Shown here piece by piece: positions 1 to 10,201 of a DNA stretch of 64,000 nucleotides (positions within the stretch are counted from its first letter, which is position 1; each line of letters opens with the position of its first letter). The DNA is from Nemertoderma westbladi. Taxonomy: Eukaryota; Xenacoelomorpha; Nemertodermatida; Nemertodermatidae. The translations under genes were made by a program, and so were the position numbers. Location of the stretch: contig JAUCBJ010008450.1 of NCBI GenBank assembly GCA_032718475.1, positions 1 through 64,000 on the forward strand, given 5' to 3'. A model generated the notes under the pieces. It was not told the DNA's origin, ran no database searches, and was given only the letters and a program-made list of their open reading frames with translations.

Positions 1-873
1 TTTGACACTGTGTTCTATCCGTTGGAACCAAGTCTTGACAGCAACTTGCAGAGAAGTGTCCTGCTTTCTTTTCGACGCTTCCTCAAAGGCCGATAGGATC
101 AGTCTAATACGTAATGTACTTGCACGTACTTGATAAAGCAGATCTTCCTGCTCTTGAGGTCCTAGGGTTCGTCGAAACAGCTGGTCCTGCCTCTGTAAGT
201 AGCTGAAAAATCCCCGCACATATCCTGCTGCGGACCTCTTCCAAACAGCTGGATCCATAGTATCTTTAGCCACCCCCATCTTGTGTATATCTTCCCAAGT
301 CGCTTCTGAAAAATCGAGCGGTAATCCTATTCCAGGATTATTCCAGTTTGACTCGACGACAGACATCAATTCTTCCCTTGCGTATCCCCAATAGCTATCT
401 TGGGTCGATTTCTTGTTTCTCGCCCAATCTTTTAGGTGTTCCTCCACCGCGATCAAGACCGCAGCCATCTTCGCAGTCGGTAGAGTGAGAAGGGGATCAA
501 GGTAAGAGGGATCCAATGTCTCCACTTTGCGTTCGGGGGTCAGCTCTACAGTATCAGAATTACTGGAGCTGTCAGATCGCTGGGAAATAGGTTCTGGACC
601 AGATGGTTGCTGTGATGGGCCAGCTTCTTCTCGGTTCCGTTTCACCTGGGCCCGAGTGCCTATAATAGACCTATGGTGTGTTGGCTTGGGATCTGATTCT
701 ACTACTAGAGGGGTGACTTTCCTTTCAGTAGGAGGTGAACTGGGCTCTGTCTGAGTCCTATCAGTCTTATCACTCCTATCTGAGTCACAGATGGTAGTGT
801 CTGGTGGACTGTCCGACAGGTTCTGTGTAATGTCTGATGGACTGTCCGACAGGTTCTGTTGTGTGTCAGACAT
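1..873 (-). CDS. ORF1 (gag-like) of BEL-like element A1, partial
   Basis: An uninterrupted minus-strand frame of 291 codons runs from an ATG at 873 to the window edge. The first 45 residues are polar, with a duplicated segment (QNLSDSP twice), followed by a Ser/Pro/Glu-rich region and, from about residue 130, a helical Trp-containing stretch (for example DSYWGYAREEL). I do not recognise a named domain. The start sits where A2's ORF1 starts, just after the same leader sequence, and the first dozen residues correspond (M-S/F-D-T then LSDS). After that the two proteins diverge completely. A gag role is inferred from position only; C-terminus is missing. Confidence 0.55.
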   Translation of the reverse strand, partial: MSDTQQNLSDSPSDITQNLSDSPPDTTICDSDRSDKTDRTQTEPSSPPTERKVTPLVVESDPKPTHHRSIIGTRAQVKRNREEAGPSQQPSGPEPISQRSDSSSNSDTVELTPERKVETLDPSYLDPLLTLPTAKMAAVLIAVEEHLKDWARNKKSTQDSYWGYAREELMSVVESNWNNPGIGLPLDFSEATWEDIHKMGVAKDTMDPAVWKRSAAGYVRGFFSYLQRQDQLFRRTLGPQEQEDLLYQVRASTLRIRLILSAFEEASKRKQDTSLQVAVKTWFQRIEHSVK

Positions 874-954
874 ATTTTAATTGTACAGTTGAATGTCTAC
901 TGCTATAATCACAGTTAAAGCAAGTCTAGTAATTCAGTAAGACTGTTGGCCTAG

Positions 955-1230
955 TACCGGTAATTAATTGCAATATATTAGAATACCGGTATACACTTAT
1001 AGTATATATAAGTATAACAGACTAGGTTTGTCACAGAGTACCGGTATATAATTTTAGCACAAATATATATAAATATATAATAGGCCTATCGTAAATACCG
1101 GTATACAGCTGACACTTATAGTATATATAAGTATAATTATTACTAGAATTAATTAAAGAATACCGGTATGATTTCAGTTCAAATTTATAGAAATAAATAT
1201 AATAAACCTATTAGAAATACCGGTATATCA
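955..1230. repeat. TACCGGTA-rich tandem repeats in A1 leader
   Basis: Approximate units of 110-125 bp each carry a TACCGGTA palindrome together with a second AT palindrome (ACTTATAGTATATATAAGT, seen near 993 and again near 1110). Matching units are in A2 at about 55560-55815. Confidence 0.55.
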
Positions 1231-2223
1231 ATTATTTAGGATAATTGAGTTTCTGAAATTATAAGTTACTTAGTTACTTGAGTTTACTTTGTTACCGTTA
1301 TGCAAGCAGTAGTCCAACTGATATTGTGACCTACTTGTTGTATGGCAGGCCTACTGATTTATAAATCTTTGGAGTTGATTTATAATATATATATACCCTG
1401 ATAAGGGATTTCGTTACAAGATTGAAATAGGTGTTACTATTTCCGGCAAAATACCACTACACAGAAGCTAAGCGCTTTCAGTGAAGTACTACTTATGGGA
1501 CACTAAACAGAATAATTCTACTGGCCTACGTTACTTATTTACTAGTTACTTAGTATTGGTGAGATTACAATCTCTAATAAACACACAAAACGTTACGTAC
1601 AGAAATTTTTAGGGCAATTTTACAGGGAAACTACTAACCAGTCTAACAAAGGGTTAGAACTTCTGGCTATTACAACGAACAGGATACTACGATATTTGAA
1701 AATAATAAGCAGAAGTAAATACTGCGTTGTCTAGATAGGAAAGTACCACCGCCTGACGACCTACAGCCGTATCGCTATAGGTACAACGTTATGTATCTAC
1801 GGAGTGTTCCTACCTAGAAGTTAATTACCGCCGTCTACCAGAACGAGCGTGCCTATTAACCACTTTACAACACAATAATGCCTACACTAATTACTCTCGG
1901 AAAGCACCGTACACTAAACCCTAAATTAGGTACAGGTACTTGTAAAAACAGATAACCAGTAGTTAAATATACTTGAACAGTTAAAAGAACCACAGCATCT
2001 GCTGGAGTGACCGGGGCACTAAGTCACCAGTCTTTACCTACGCCAAGCAGCCCGTGTAGTACTGGGGTTAATTTAACTATAACGGTATGTATAACAAACA
2101 CAATTACTGTAGGAATAAACTTGGGGACATGAATGTTGCGAGTAATCGCATAAACTCTGAATAATAAATATTACGCTACCCGTACAGAATACTCAAATAA
2201 AATACAAACCGGATGCTGACAAA

Positions 2224-2740
2224 CTACCATTAAGCCTAAATAAACCACAGGATGTGCAGATTCCGAAACTTGTTAGTGAGTATGCGTGCTAATACGGTAG
2301 CGCGGCTTATTCTTTAAGGGGGTTGACCTTACAACTTACGAGTTGCCCCAACTTACTAACTGGCATCTATCAGACCCTCTACACACGCGGCAATTCTTCA
2401 GACCCAACAACAGCTAGGCAACAATCCAGCCTACAAAATATCTAAATAATACTATTACGGTATCTGAACCGACTATACAGACAGTACAGTATAAACGCTG
2501 ACGGACTACTATCAAGCCTAAATAACCACAGTATATGCAGATTCCGAAACTTGTTAGTGAGTATGCGTGCTAATAAGGTAGCGCGGCTTATTCTTTATGG
2601 GGGTTGACCTTACAACTTACGAGTTGCCCCAACTTACTAACTGGCACCTATCAGACTCTCTACACACGCTGTAATCTTCAAGCCTAACAACAGTCAGACA
2701 ACAGTCTAGCCTACAATGATCTGAACAATCTGAGCAGACT
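2224..2740. repeat. Direct duplication of about 280 bp in A1 leader
   Basis: The block starting at 2224 (CTACCATTAAGCCTAAATAA) recurs at 2506, with a long shared core that includes GTTAGTGAGTATGCGTGCTA and GCCCCAACTTACTAACTGGC. The A2 leader has the same duplication at about 56815-57290, so it predates the divergence of the two elements. Confidence 0.75.
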
Positions 2741-3043
2741 TACACGTCTTCTACTCAATACTAACTTACACGTGAATAAAATCGACAGAAATAAGTAAAC
2801 TGTACAGAAGAATGAGGGGTGATCAATCCCTAATCCCTAGCAGCCTACAATATACACTATATCACAATCGAAATAATACTAATGTACTTGTACAGCAGTA
2901 CCGGTTATGACAGTTAGGCCTACGGACCTACGGTAATAGTACCGGTTATGACAGTTGGGCCTACTGACCTACTGGTACCGGTTCTGATGTACCGGTACTT
3001 TTCAATCTTATTGCTTACCGCAAATAAGATCGATAGCTATTAT

Positions 3044-4287
3044 TGTACGCGCTTTTATAGACCTTCAGCAGTTTAACCTGCCGAAATTTATATGTCTTTA
3101 TTGATAAACTGCCTTTTATAAGATGACAAGATTTAATACAAAACAAACCAAAAACATTAGCCGAAGCCAGTCCATGCGCGTCCAAATGACCCGTTTATAA
3201 CACCGGGAGACTGGATTCGTGGGCTTAAATTTATTTGCGGTCAAGCCTACTGTATTATTCGATTGATTACTAATATATAATCTCTGACAAATATTATTCA
3301 CTTTCGGGAAATATTAGCAGTTCCTTTTAGGACGCGGCGCTCTACCTATGTAAACAGAGTTATGACTGATACTACACACAACGATATGGCTTAAATTTCA
3401 AGCATAGGGCGCATTCTTTAGGAATGCTTTATTATCAGATCCAATCACTTTACAATCACGCACGCTACCGGTAACGCACAACACTGCTCACTGATATGCC
3501 GACAGTTACTGACTTTGATCAGGTATAAAGAGATATGCACTGGACTCAGGTAGTGTCTGTCAAACAACATTAGATTCACTACAAACACAATAATAAAGTC
3601 GCAATTGTTGTACATAACCCTTCTCTCTAACCTGTAGTGTATCAAAGATATTGGGAAAATGTGGGTTGATTATTGATATTCTTCAACTAATAACATCCAA
3701 TTATACTGATACAAAATTACAAACAGTAAAAGCAGTATGACGGTAGGTTAAGATATAATTAGATTGCATTGAATTAAGATCGATATAAAGTGATATGAAT
3801 CGAGTTGTTTTGGTAAGATAATAGCTATGCTTTCTATAATTTAGCCTACTAATGTTCTTATAAAAAGGCAGAAAACATTTCGCTATATCAAAACGGTCTT
3901 AAAACACTGATAATAAAGTCCTAAATCATAACAAAAGTCCCGTGACTTTAGCTCTCTTATTTTCCAAGAATCCCGTTCAACACATGTAATCAGCAGTGAG
4001 ACAGGATAATTTCAGTTCAGTAGCTCGGGATTGGTCGAAATCAGAACTAACTCAACGCAGGGCTATGGGTAACTGGGGCAACCTTCCCAAGCCGGCTGGC
4101 CAATCGAACAGCTCAGATCCCTCCTAAAGGATTCCAACGCCTTGGAGGGGGGAACTGGTTAGCAAAGAAAACAAATCAGTCATATCCCAGAAAAACCTTT
4201 ACAGTAGGTTTCAGAGTATTTTAGCGTATGGGGGAAAAACTGGGTTGCGGGGCGAAGGGCCAGTTACATCCCACAGAAGCTTTTACA
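3044..4287 (-). repeat. 5' LTR of element A1
   Basis: On the plus strand the repeat starts TGTACGCGC at 3044 and ends AGCTTTTACA at 4287 (TG...CA, 1244 bp). Both ends match the A2 LTRs at 47891-49153 and 57686-58949. Several small indels and substitutions separate it from the A2 pair. Promoter and polyadenylation signals were not resolved. Confidence 0.8.
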
Positions 4288-4290
4288 CCC

Positions 4291-4375
4291 ATGGTGGTGA
4301 ACAGGCATTCCTTTAGGAAACATAGTGGAAGGGTTTACTGTGGAAGATCAAGATGGTGGTGAACAGGCATTCCTT
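4291..4375. repeat. Short direct repeat
   Basis: ATGGTGGTGAACAGGCATTC occurs at 4291 and again at 4353, a 62-bp period, immediately outside the A1 LTR. It is probably a local duplication of flanking DNA. Confidence 0.6.
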
Positions 4376-5566
4376 GGCTTAACGAGCCTAAAAGATTCTT
4401 TCATTCATTCCCATTCCATTCACAGTACTGTATTATTACTGTTATAGGGCTAATACCTATTATTTTGCTCTATTGCATTTGGTACAACATTTTAAACACT
4501 ACTCAATTGATATTCCCTGTAGCTGGTCGGTGTGCTGCAGTTGCGTCTTGATGAACTGTTGAAATAATAACTCTCGTCTCGATGATTTATACCCATAGAT
4601 AACGACTTATATTCTATAATGCTTTATTAATTAATACAAATTTTATTACACTTCACATCCACTCTGACCCTTTTAATACGTATTTACTGCATCTCATTTT
4701 AAATTTAATACGCATATATTTTATCTCATTTTTACGACATCAGAGACCGACCCTTTTATTAATACGTATATATATATTTCATCTTATTTTAATACAAATA
4801 TTTCTATCTAATTTCATATAACATCCAGTCTTCTGACCCTTTTAACTTCTTCGTTTAATCTCATAATTAGCACGGCCTTTTTGAGACCAATTACATACAG
4901 TAATAATTTTAATTCGGTGTATTTTAATGTACCTTAATTAATTATTAACTCCTATTTTAAACTATGTAATGTATGAAATCTATGTAATGTATCTTTTATG
5001 GGGGAAACCCCATCACCATATAATACTATAGTTAAATTGTCTATGCTGTCTTTGTTCAGTTCTAAGTTATGGTGTAAATTTATATTAATAATAATACACA
5101 CCTATTTCAATATTGTCAATTTCTATTGTCAATCACAGTGGCAATGTTGGATCTAATTCTAAGTTTGTTACGTCTGAGGAAATGAATACACACTAATCAT
5201 ATTGAAGCTGTACATCAAGCGACGACTTCGAAGGCAGTTTTGGCAAGTCGCTTGTAAAGGTGAAGTTGTGAGCCGAAACAAGATACAGTTGGCAACTGCG
5301 GACGCGATAGCAGAAACCCACAATCTCCCTTTGTTGCTTGGCTGCGCATTCACTGCAATCAGTTAAAAGACAAATGAAACTATAAATTGAACTTTTTCGT
5401 TTAAAGAACTCTACCACTGTGATTTATTCTTTTATATGTAACTTTCTCTTAATTAGTTAATTTTTTTTTATATTTATCCAATTACAATTGATGTTTTTCT
5501 TTTCCTTAAATTTTCTACATTCTTATAAGAAATATCCAAAATTGTCTTTTTTTTTCTTTATAAATT
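4376..5566. other. AT-rich stretch with no identifiable gene
   Basis: I see no supported gene here. The sequence is very AT-rich with short ACGTATAT/TTTTATT-type repetitions around 4620-4860. Short open frames at 5168-5417 lack family resemblance or splice context. Confidence 0.5.
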
Positions 5567-5620
5567 GGTGTGTACCAAACGCAATACTAAAGTGAGTCAC
5601 TTTCGCGTTTGGTACACACC
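5567..5620. repeat. Perfect 16-bp hairpin (foldback)
   Basis: GGTGTGTACCAAACGC at 5567-5582 is the exact reverse complement of 5605-5620, with a 22-bp loop that itself contains GTGAGTCAC. A third copy of the arm (GGTGTGTACCAAACAC) lies at about 5692. The pattern suggests the ends of a small MITE or nested foldback element. Confidence 0.6.
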
Positions 5621-5771
5621 TATATCTGCGAAATTCACTCATTCATTCATTCATTTTTTTTTATTAAAAATTTTTGCCAAAAAATTGAAATAGGTGTGTA
5701 CCAAACACAATATTCCCTATTTTTTTGTTTGCATTATAAAAAAGGGTCTTCTCTGTAAGGTTATTTTCCAG

Positions 5772-5921
5772 GTCACCGGTCGCGGTGGTTTCATAATCCA
5801 TAATGACAATGTCTTTAGTCCGAAGAATAAGCAAGAAACAGCGGATGTTACGCGAAGGCTGCTCTCTCTTGGCCGTTACCTATATGGCAGTGAGTGCGCC
5901 ACACTAACTCCCAAGGGTTAA
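5772..5921 (+). CDS. Possible 3'-terminal coding exon, unknown host gene
   Basis: A pyrimidine-rich acceptor (TTATTTTCCAG) ends at 5771, and the following phase-0 frame stays open for 49 codons to a TAA at 5919. The peptide begins VTGRGGFIIHNDN and ends LGRYLYGSECATLTPKG. It has balanced, protein-like composition, unlike the surrounding AT-rich DNA. I do not recognise the family. It would be the last exon of a gene whose other exons are not found upstream; the A1 insertion lies there. It could also be a retro-copy fragment or a chance frame. Confidence 0.35.
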   Translation, partial: VTGRGGFIIHNDNVFSPKNKQETADVTRRLLSLGRYLYGSECATLTPKG

Positions 5922-6019
5922 TACTCCTTAAAGATCCACCAATTTTCTTTACTCCGCCAGCAGAACCAAGGTCCTCACATCATCGCTGGGGGATGGCGCG
6001 CAAATTAAGAAATGTAAAC

Positions 6020-6130
6020 TGGCTTGACATGGAATCGAACCCGGGATCTTCCAGTTAGAATCAAAGCGTGTAAAATATACTGTAGATATACAGCCAATTA
6101 GAACAGTCCCAATGTAAGACAACCAAGCCA
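6020..6130 (-). pseudogene. tRNA-like relic (tRNA pseudogene or SINE head)
   Basis: Read on the minus strand, a 7-bp acceptor-like stem TGGCTTG (6130-6124) pairs perfectly with CAAGCCA (6026-6020). A B-box (GGTTCGATTCC, plus strand 6031-6041) sits in the right place near the 3' side. The T-stem does not pair and the 111-bp length is too long for a tRNA, so this is a degenerate tRNA-derived sequence, possibly a SINE head. Confidence 0.45.
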
Positions 6131-6343
6131 TCCCAATGTAACATTGTTCTCTTCATTACTGTATATTTTTTTACAATATATTAAGAAACGTATGGGCAAA
6201 CAGGGCGAACCCTATATCCTGCCCATTACAGGTATAAGGTATTAATTAACTATATACTACACATACAGTAGTAAGTAGGCCTACAGCCCGGGTAGTGTGC
6301 ATCCAGAAGAACACAATCTCAAATATTGTACCGTTATTAGTTT

Positions 6344-6532
6344 GGCCACGTTCGCACTACCGAGTCAAAGTCAAAGTGCAAAGAGAAAATGTAAAAAAAA
6401 TAACAAGAAATTAATTTTTTCTAGAACGCTAATATGTATTATATTAGGCCTATATAATGTATTATTATTTATTATTGCTAGCTAGCTATATTTATTTTCT
6501 TTTGACTTTGACTCGGTAGTGTGAACGCGGCC
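6344..6532. mobile_element. Foldback/MITE-like element with 32-bp TIRs
   Basis: The 32-bp arm at 6344-6375 (GGCCACGTTCGCACTACCGA...) is nearly the reverse complement of 6501-6532 (ending AGTGTGAACGCGGCC). The 125-bp interior is AT-rich and has a GCTAGCTAGC palindrome. Ends of the form GGCC-CGTTC-CACTA resemble non-autonomous DNA transposons that I associate with hAT-like MITEs. No clear target duplication was identified. Confidence 0.6.
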
Positions 6533-8344
6533 TTACTGTACATTAACGGCAAAGATTAGCGGCAGAGCTTATACACGTAACCTTTTTTATACGTAACCTT
6601 TCTTATTCGTAACCTTTCTTATTCAGTAAATTATCTTATGTAACCTTTAATAATTATGAATTATTATCAATTGTCAATTTACTGATTAATTGGCAACTGA
6701 TCAAATGCCACAGTACAGTATGTATTAATCTCGTTATAGCTCACTCAGTATGGGTCTCTATTTTAGTCCGCTATACATTTTAGTAGTCACCTAAGTATTG
6801 CTTTGAGTTACCCGCTTGACTTGAACTCAAGAAAATCTTACTCAAAGTACAACTTGAGTTTCAAGGTCGTTTTCAAGATTTTTTTGAGTTACCCGGCCCT
6901 GGTTCGTTCAACCAATCAACAATAGCTATTGGGCGAAATAAGTTTAATGCAATACGATTTCTTCCCATTAAATATGATTCACATGTGATGACAAGGTCAC
7001 CTTCGTTTGGTCGCGACGTTATAATAACGCCTGTGAAACTCCCAACATCCATGGTGCTCTTAGAACTCAATCATAATAGCTAGGCCTACTTTCGTCTGTA
7101 AATGTTACGTTTATTTTCTATAAAAGTTCCCATCAAAAGTAAGAATAATTTTCCATTCATACAATTAGGCATAACTACTAACATATGTGTTAGAAGGTTA
7201 CACTAGTTGTTACATCTGCATTTTTATAATAATTAATTATGTTTTTGAATCGATTAATAATAGTATAACGGTTATTGTGTTTATTACTAAATGAATTAGG
7301 TCATTGTTATTGAAAATTGTATATACTTTCAATAGGTGTTATATATAGCGGTATAATTTGCGTTTCTTGAGGTACTATAGTAAAATGTATATTATCAATA
7401 ATTACATCAAAATTATGTAGAATGCACTACCTATGCAACATAACATTTCTGCAGCTAGTTGAACATAAACAAAATGTTCTAGAACATGGTGTATCTATTG
7501 CATACTGTATAATAAATAGCCTGCAACGGAAGCTAAAACAGGTCACATTCGAATGGCCATATCTCGTCAGCTATATCTCAATGATATGCGAACTGTAACT
7601 CATTTTGAATCACAGGGTCGCGGTTCGGCCCACCCACTGAATTTTTGTAAACGTCCAATGAAATTCTACGAAATTTAGGCTGTAGGTGAAAAAAATTATC
7701 GAAGAACATTTCCAAAAGTAAAAAATGAAAATCTCATAAGCTGGGCATCATAGTTTTCATGAAAAATATAAGTAGTCCCAGGAACAAATTTCAAAATTGT
7801 TGTTATATTTAAAACTCATAGCTTGTGGCTTTGTTGACTAGCTATAGTAGGTTTTTTAAGACACTGAATCGATTCCGATTATGGTATTTTTCGTGCATCT
7901 AAGAAGTAAATGCTGAATGAGAAAGTGGCAAGAGGCAATCCTAGGCCTCTATTCTCGTTGCTGGTCAACGTCAGTCATCAGGACCACCATTTTGCAGAAT
8001 TCACAGTAAGAAAATAAAATCAGAATTTGGAAAGTGAAAAATACACTCCATTGGTTTACGAGTTTTCCATGGATTAACACAGCCGGAGTAGGGAAAAAAA
8101 TTGGCGGCAATTAAAATGCGCATTTGAAAGACGCATAAGCTTTAACAGTTGTTTTGGTTTGCTACAGGAGTGGGTCAGTCGTGTGGCGATATATGGAGCA
8201 GACTGTTGAATTTCCGGGGCGGCTTAGCAAGAAGCCTCGAAGGAAGGGGGGAGGCCTGCCCGGCACCTTGTTTTGTGGGGCGAGACACGAATGGCGAGCC
8301 ATCAGCGAACTGATATAATTATACTATGGCCGTTTTTCAAAAGT

Positions 8345-8347
<3 letters not shown>
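6533..8347. other. Intergenic stretch, nothing firmly supported
   Basis: No gene can be supported. The DNA is AT-rich except for a GC-richer patch at about 8148-8318, which carries a 50-codon open frame after a possible splice acceptor and is listed as a finding. Confidence 0.5.
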
Positions 8348-8387
<40 letters not shown>

Positions 8388-8443
8388 GGGGTGTATGTGT
8401 AGGTGTGTAGGGGGGGGGTGTGTGTGTGTGTGTGTTTGTGTGT
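8348..8443. repeat. (GT)n microsatellite with G runs
   Basis: Nearly pure TG dinucleotides interrupted by two runs of G (about 8385-8391 and 8411-8418). Simple repeat, no function inferred. Confidence 0.95.
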
Positions 8444-9069
8444 CGGTAGCCATAAATGTCGGAAGCCAATATCTTCAGCCAAATTGTATGGTTGAATCAT
8501 TTTGAACGATCTCGATTATCCATACGATTAAAGTTATTTTGCACAGAAGTTAGATATCTGGAATCCATGTACCCCATTCCATTACAGTTTTTTACTTTTT
8601 CAAGTGATTTGCGTTAATAAATGTATTTTTAATTGATTTAAACATAATTACCATTGTAAATTCATACGCTGATTCCATTCTCCCCCATAGAGCCTAAGGC
8701 ATGGGCAGGGCAGCCGTGCCCAATACTATTTCTTGAAGTTGTACATTACTAACATGGCAAGCTAAAGTCATTGACCAAGCCAGTGCCTAGGCTAGTACAC
8801 AAGGACATAGTAGTCCATAGTAGAAGAAATAGTGCTCCTTCAATACATCTCAACAGACATCTGTTCATTTGCCTGTGCCTACCATAACATAACATATATC
8901 CTTGATTTCCAATCACCTCTCACCGCAATTATTATTAGTAATTAAAAGTTTCAATTCGGTTTGTCTTTCCGTTATCTGGTTATTCAGTTATTGCATTATT
9001 AATAAATAAATGTTTTAAAATATATCTTACGAAATATGGTTAATAATTAAAACTTGTCGCTAACATTGT
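8444..9069. other. Intergenic stretch without recognised features
   Basis: No open frame of note, no repeat and no element similarity was seen in these 626 bp. Confidence 0.5.
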
Positions 9070-9556
9070 GCGCTGATGTGCTGATTATTTCTGATGTCAG
9101 TTGTCACGTTTACATAAATCTAGTCTGTCTGTCTGTCGGTCATTCTGTTAGTCAGTCTGTCAAAACATAAAAAATAATTCAAATTAACTAACATTCTCGC
9201 TATGGGGGTTTTAATGGGTGCTGATTTCATTTCTGATGTCAGTTTTCAGGTTTACATATATCTAGTTTGTCGGTCTGTCGGTCTTTCTGTCAGTCAGTCA
9301 GTCTGTCAAAACTTAAAAAAGAATACAAACTAACTAACATTCTCGTTATGGGGGTTTTAATAGGTGCTGATTTCATTTCAGATGTAAGTTTTCACGTTTA
9401 ATAAATCTAGTCTGTCTGGCTGTCGGTCTGTCGGTCTTTCTGTCAGTCAGTCTGTCAAAACTTAAGAAAGTATACTATCTAACCAACATTCCCGCTATGG
9501 GGGTTTTAAGGGTTGCTGATTTCATTTCTGATGTCAGTTTACACGTTTACATAAAT
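9070..9556. repeat. Tandem array, unit about 145 bp, about 3.3 copies
   Basis: The phrase GCTGATTTCATTTCTGATGTCAGTTTTC and close variants recur near 9075, 9220, 9365 and 9513, each followed by a GTCTGTC/GGTCTGTC-rich tail and AACATTC-CGCTATGGGGGTTTTAA. The array stops abruptly at 9556 inside a unit, exactly where the X1 LTR begins, so X1 inserted into or was joined to the array. Confidence 0.8.
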
Positions 9557-10136
9557 CCTCATTACCCTCATAAAATGGGATAGTGGCATTTTCAGCAATA
9601 TGTTGGAGATACGAGATTAGCAATAATTAATCTCGTATCACAACCAACATCGGGGGACAGTACAAACCCCGAAGCCGCACACAAAGGAAGGTTAGAGGTC
9701 AAACCACCTCGGAGGGGACACAGCTAGCAGGGGCTAGCAACAGAGGGGAAACACTCCCAGAGAGTGGAAGGGTGAGAATTAGGTTGTTAACCAATAAGGG
9801 CAAAGGAGAGCATCCACTAGGTAGCAGGCCAAGGTAGCGTAGGAGTGAAGTAATCATATATTATCTCCTACATACCAGTTTGTCATTCAGTTTACCCAGG
9901 TACCAGTTTCAGTGCAGACCGGCAATATTGTCTTACCGTCACTAAGTGCTGTTATATGCTGTCATCATATATTGCCATTACCGGTTTGTCATTCATAACA
10001 TATTCAGTCATCAACTGTGCTATTATTACACATTTATATTGGAACGCTAGGAACATCAAACTCTAAATATTTTCTCCATCAGCCTAAGGTGACGCGTACA
10101 AACATTAACCCGGTCGGGATCCCTGATCCCGTCACA
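9557..10136 (+). repeat. X-family 5' LTR (start-truncated)
   Basis: This is the reverse complement of the LTRs at 12175-12786 and 31553-32074 with many small differences. It ends GATCCCGTCACA at 10136. Near its start it carries the family's 51-bp palindrome (9600-9650), whose arms are GATACGAGATTA and TAATCTCGTATC. Confidence 0.7.
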
Positions 10137-10201
10137 GTAAGATAATAGCAACAACCACTGGAACTGTGACTGCTAGAAGAGGGAGAGAGGTAAAGTAAAG
10201 G

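Larger units (their letters stand above)
874..3043 (-). other. Long non-coding leader of element A1
   Basis: This 2.2 kb stretch between 5' LTR and ORF1 has no coding frame of note. It holds three layers of internal repetition: TACCGGTA-centred units (about 955-1230), a duplicated block of about 280 bp (2224-2740) and short ACCGGTT/GGCCTACGGACCTAC units (about 2892-2996). The same three layers occur in A2's leader, so they are inherited features of the family. No canonical TGG primer-binding site is visible next to the LTR end. Confidence 0.6.
1..4287 (-). mobile_element. BEL-like LTR retrotransposon A1, 5' end only
   Basis: The minus strand reads, from high to low coordinates, an LTR (4287-3044), a long untranslated leader (3043-874) and the start of ORF1 (873 to the window edge). 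LTR and leader align along their length with those of element A2 at 55427-58949, where target-site duplications prove the LTR borders. A1 is more diverged and has small indels relative to A2, so it is a different insertion of the same or a sister family. Its 3' half lies outside the window, so its own target duplication cannot be seen. Assignment to BEL/Pao rests on A2's gag and protease. Confidence 0.75.

Noticed and set aside
6020-6130. Functional tRNA gene on the minus strand
   Set aside because: Acceptor stem and B-box are present, but the T-stem does not pair and the length is wrong.
6297-6485. 62-codon open frame
   Set aside because: It lies across a foldback element's arm and AT-rich interior.
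8348-8443. Regulatory GT element
   Set aside because: Ordinary microsatellite; nothing else supports a function.
9600-9650. Telomere-resolvase or DIRS-type terminal palindrome
   Set aside because: No tyrosine recombinase or protelomerase is encoded nearby, and the palindrome is internal to LTRs with ordinary TG...CA ends.
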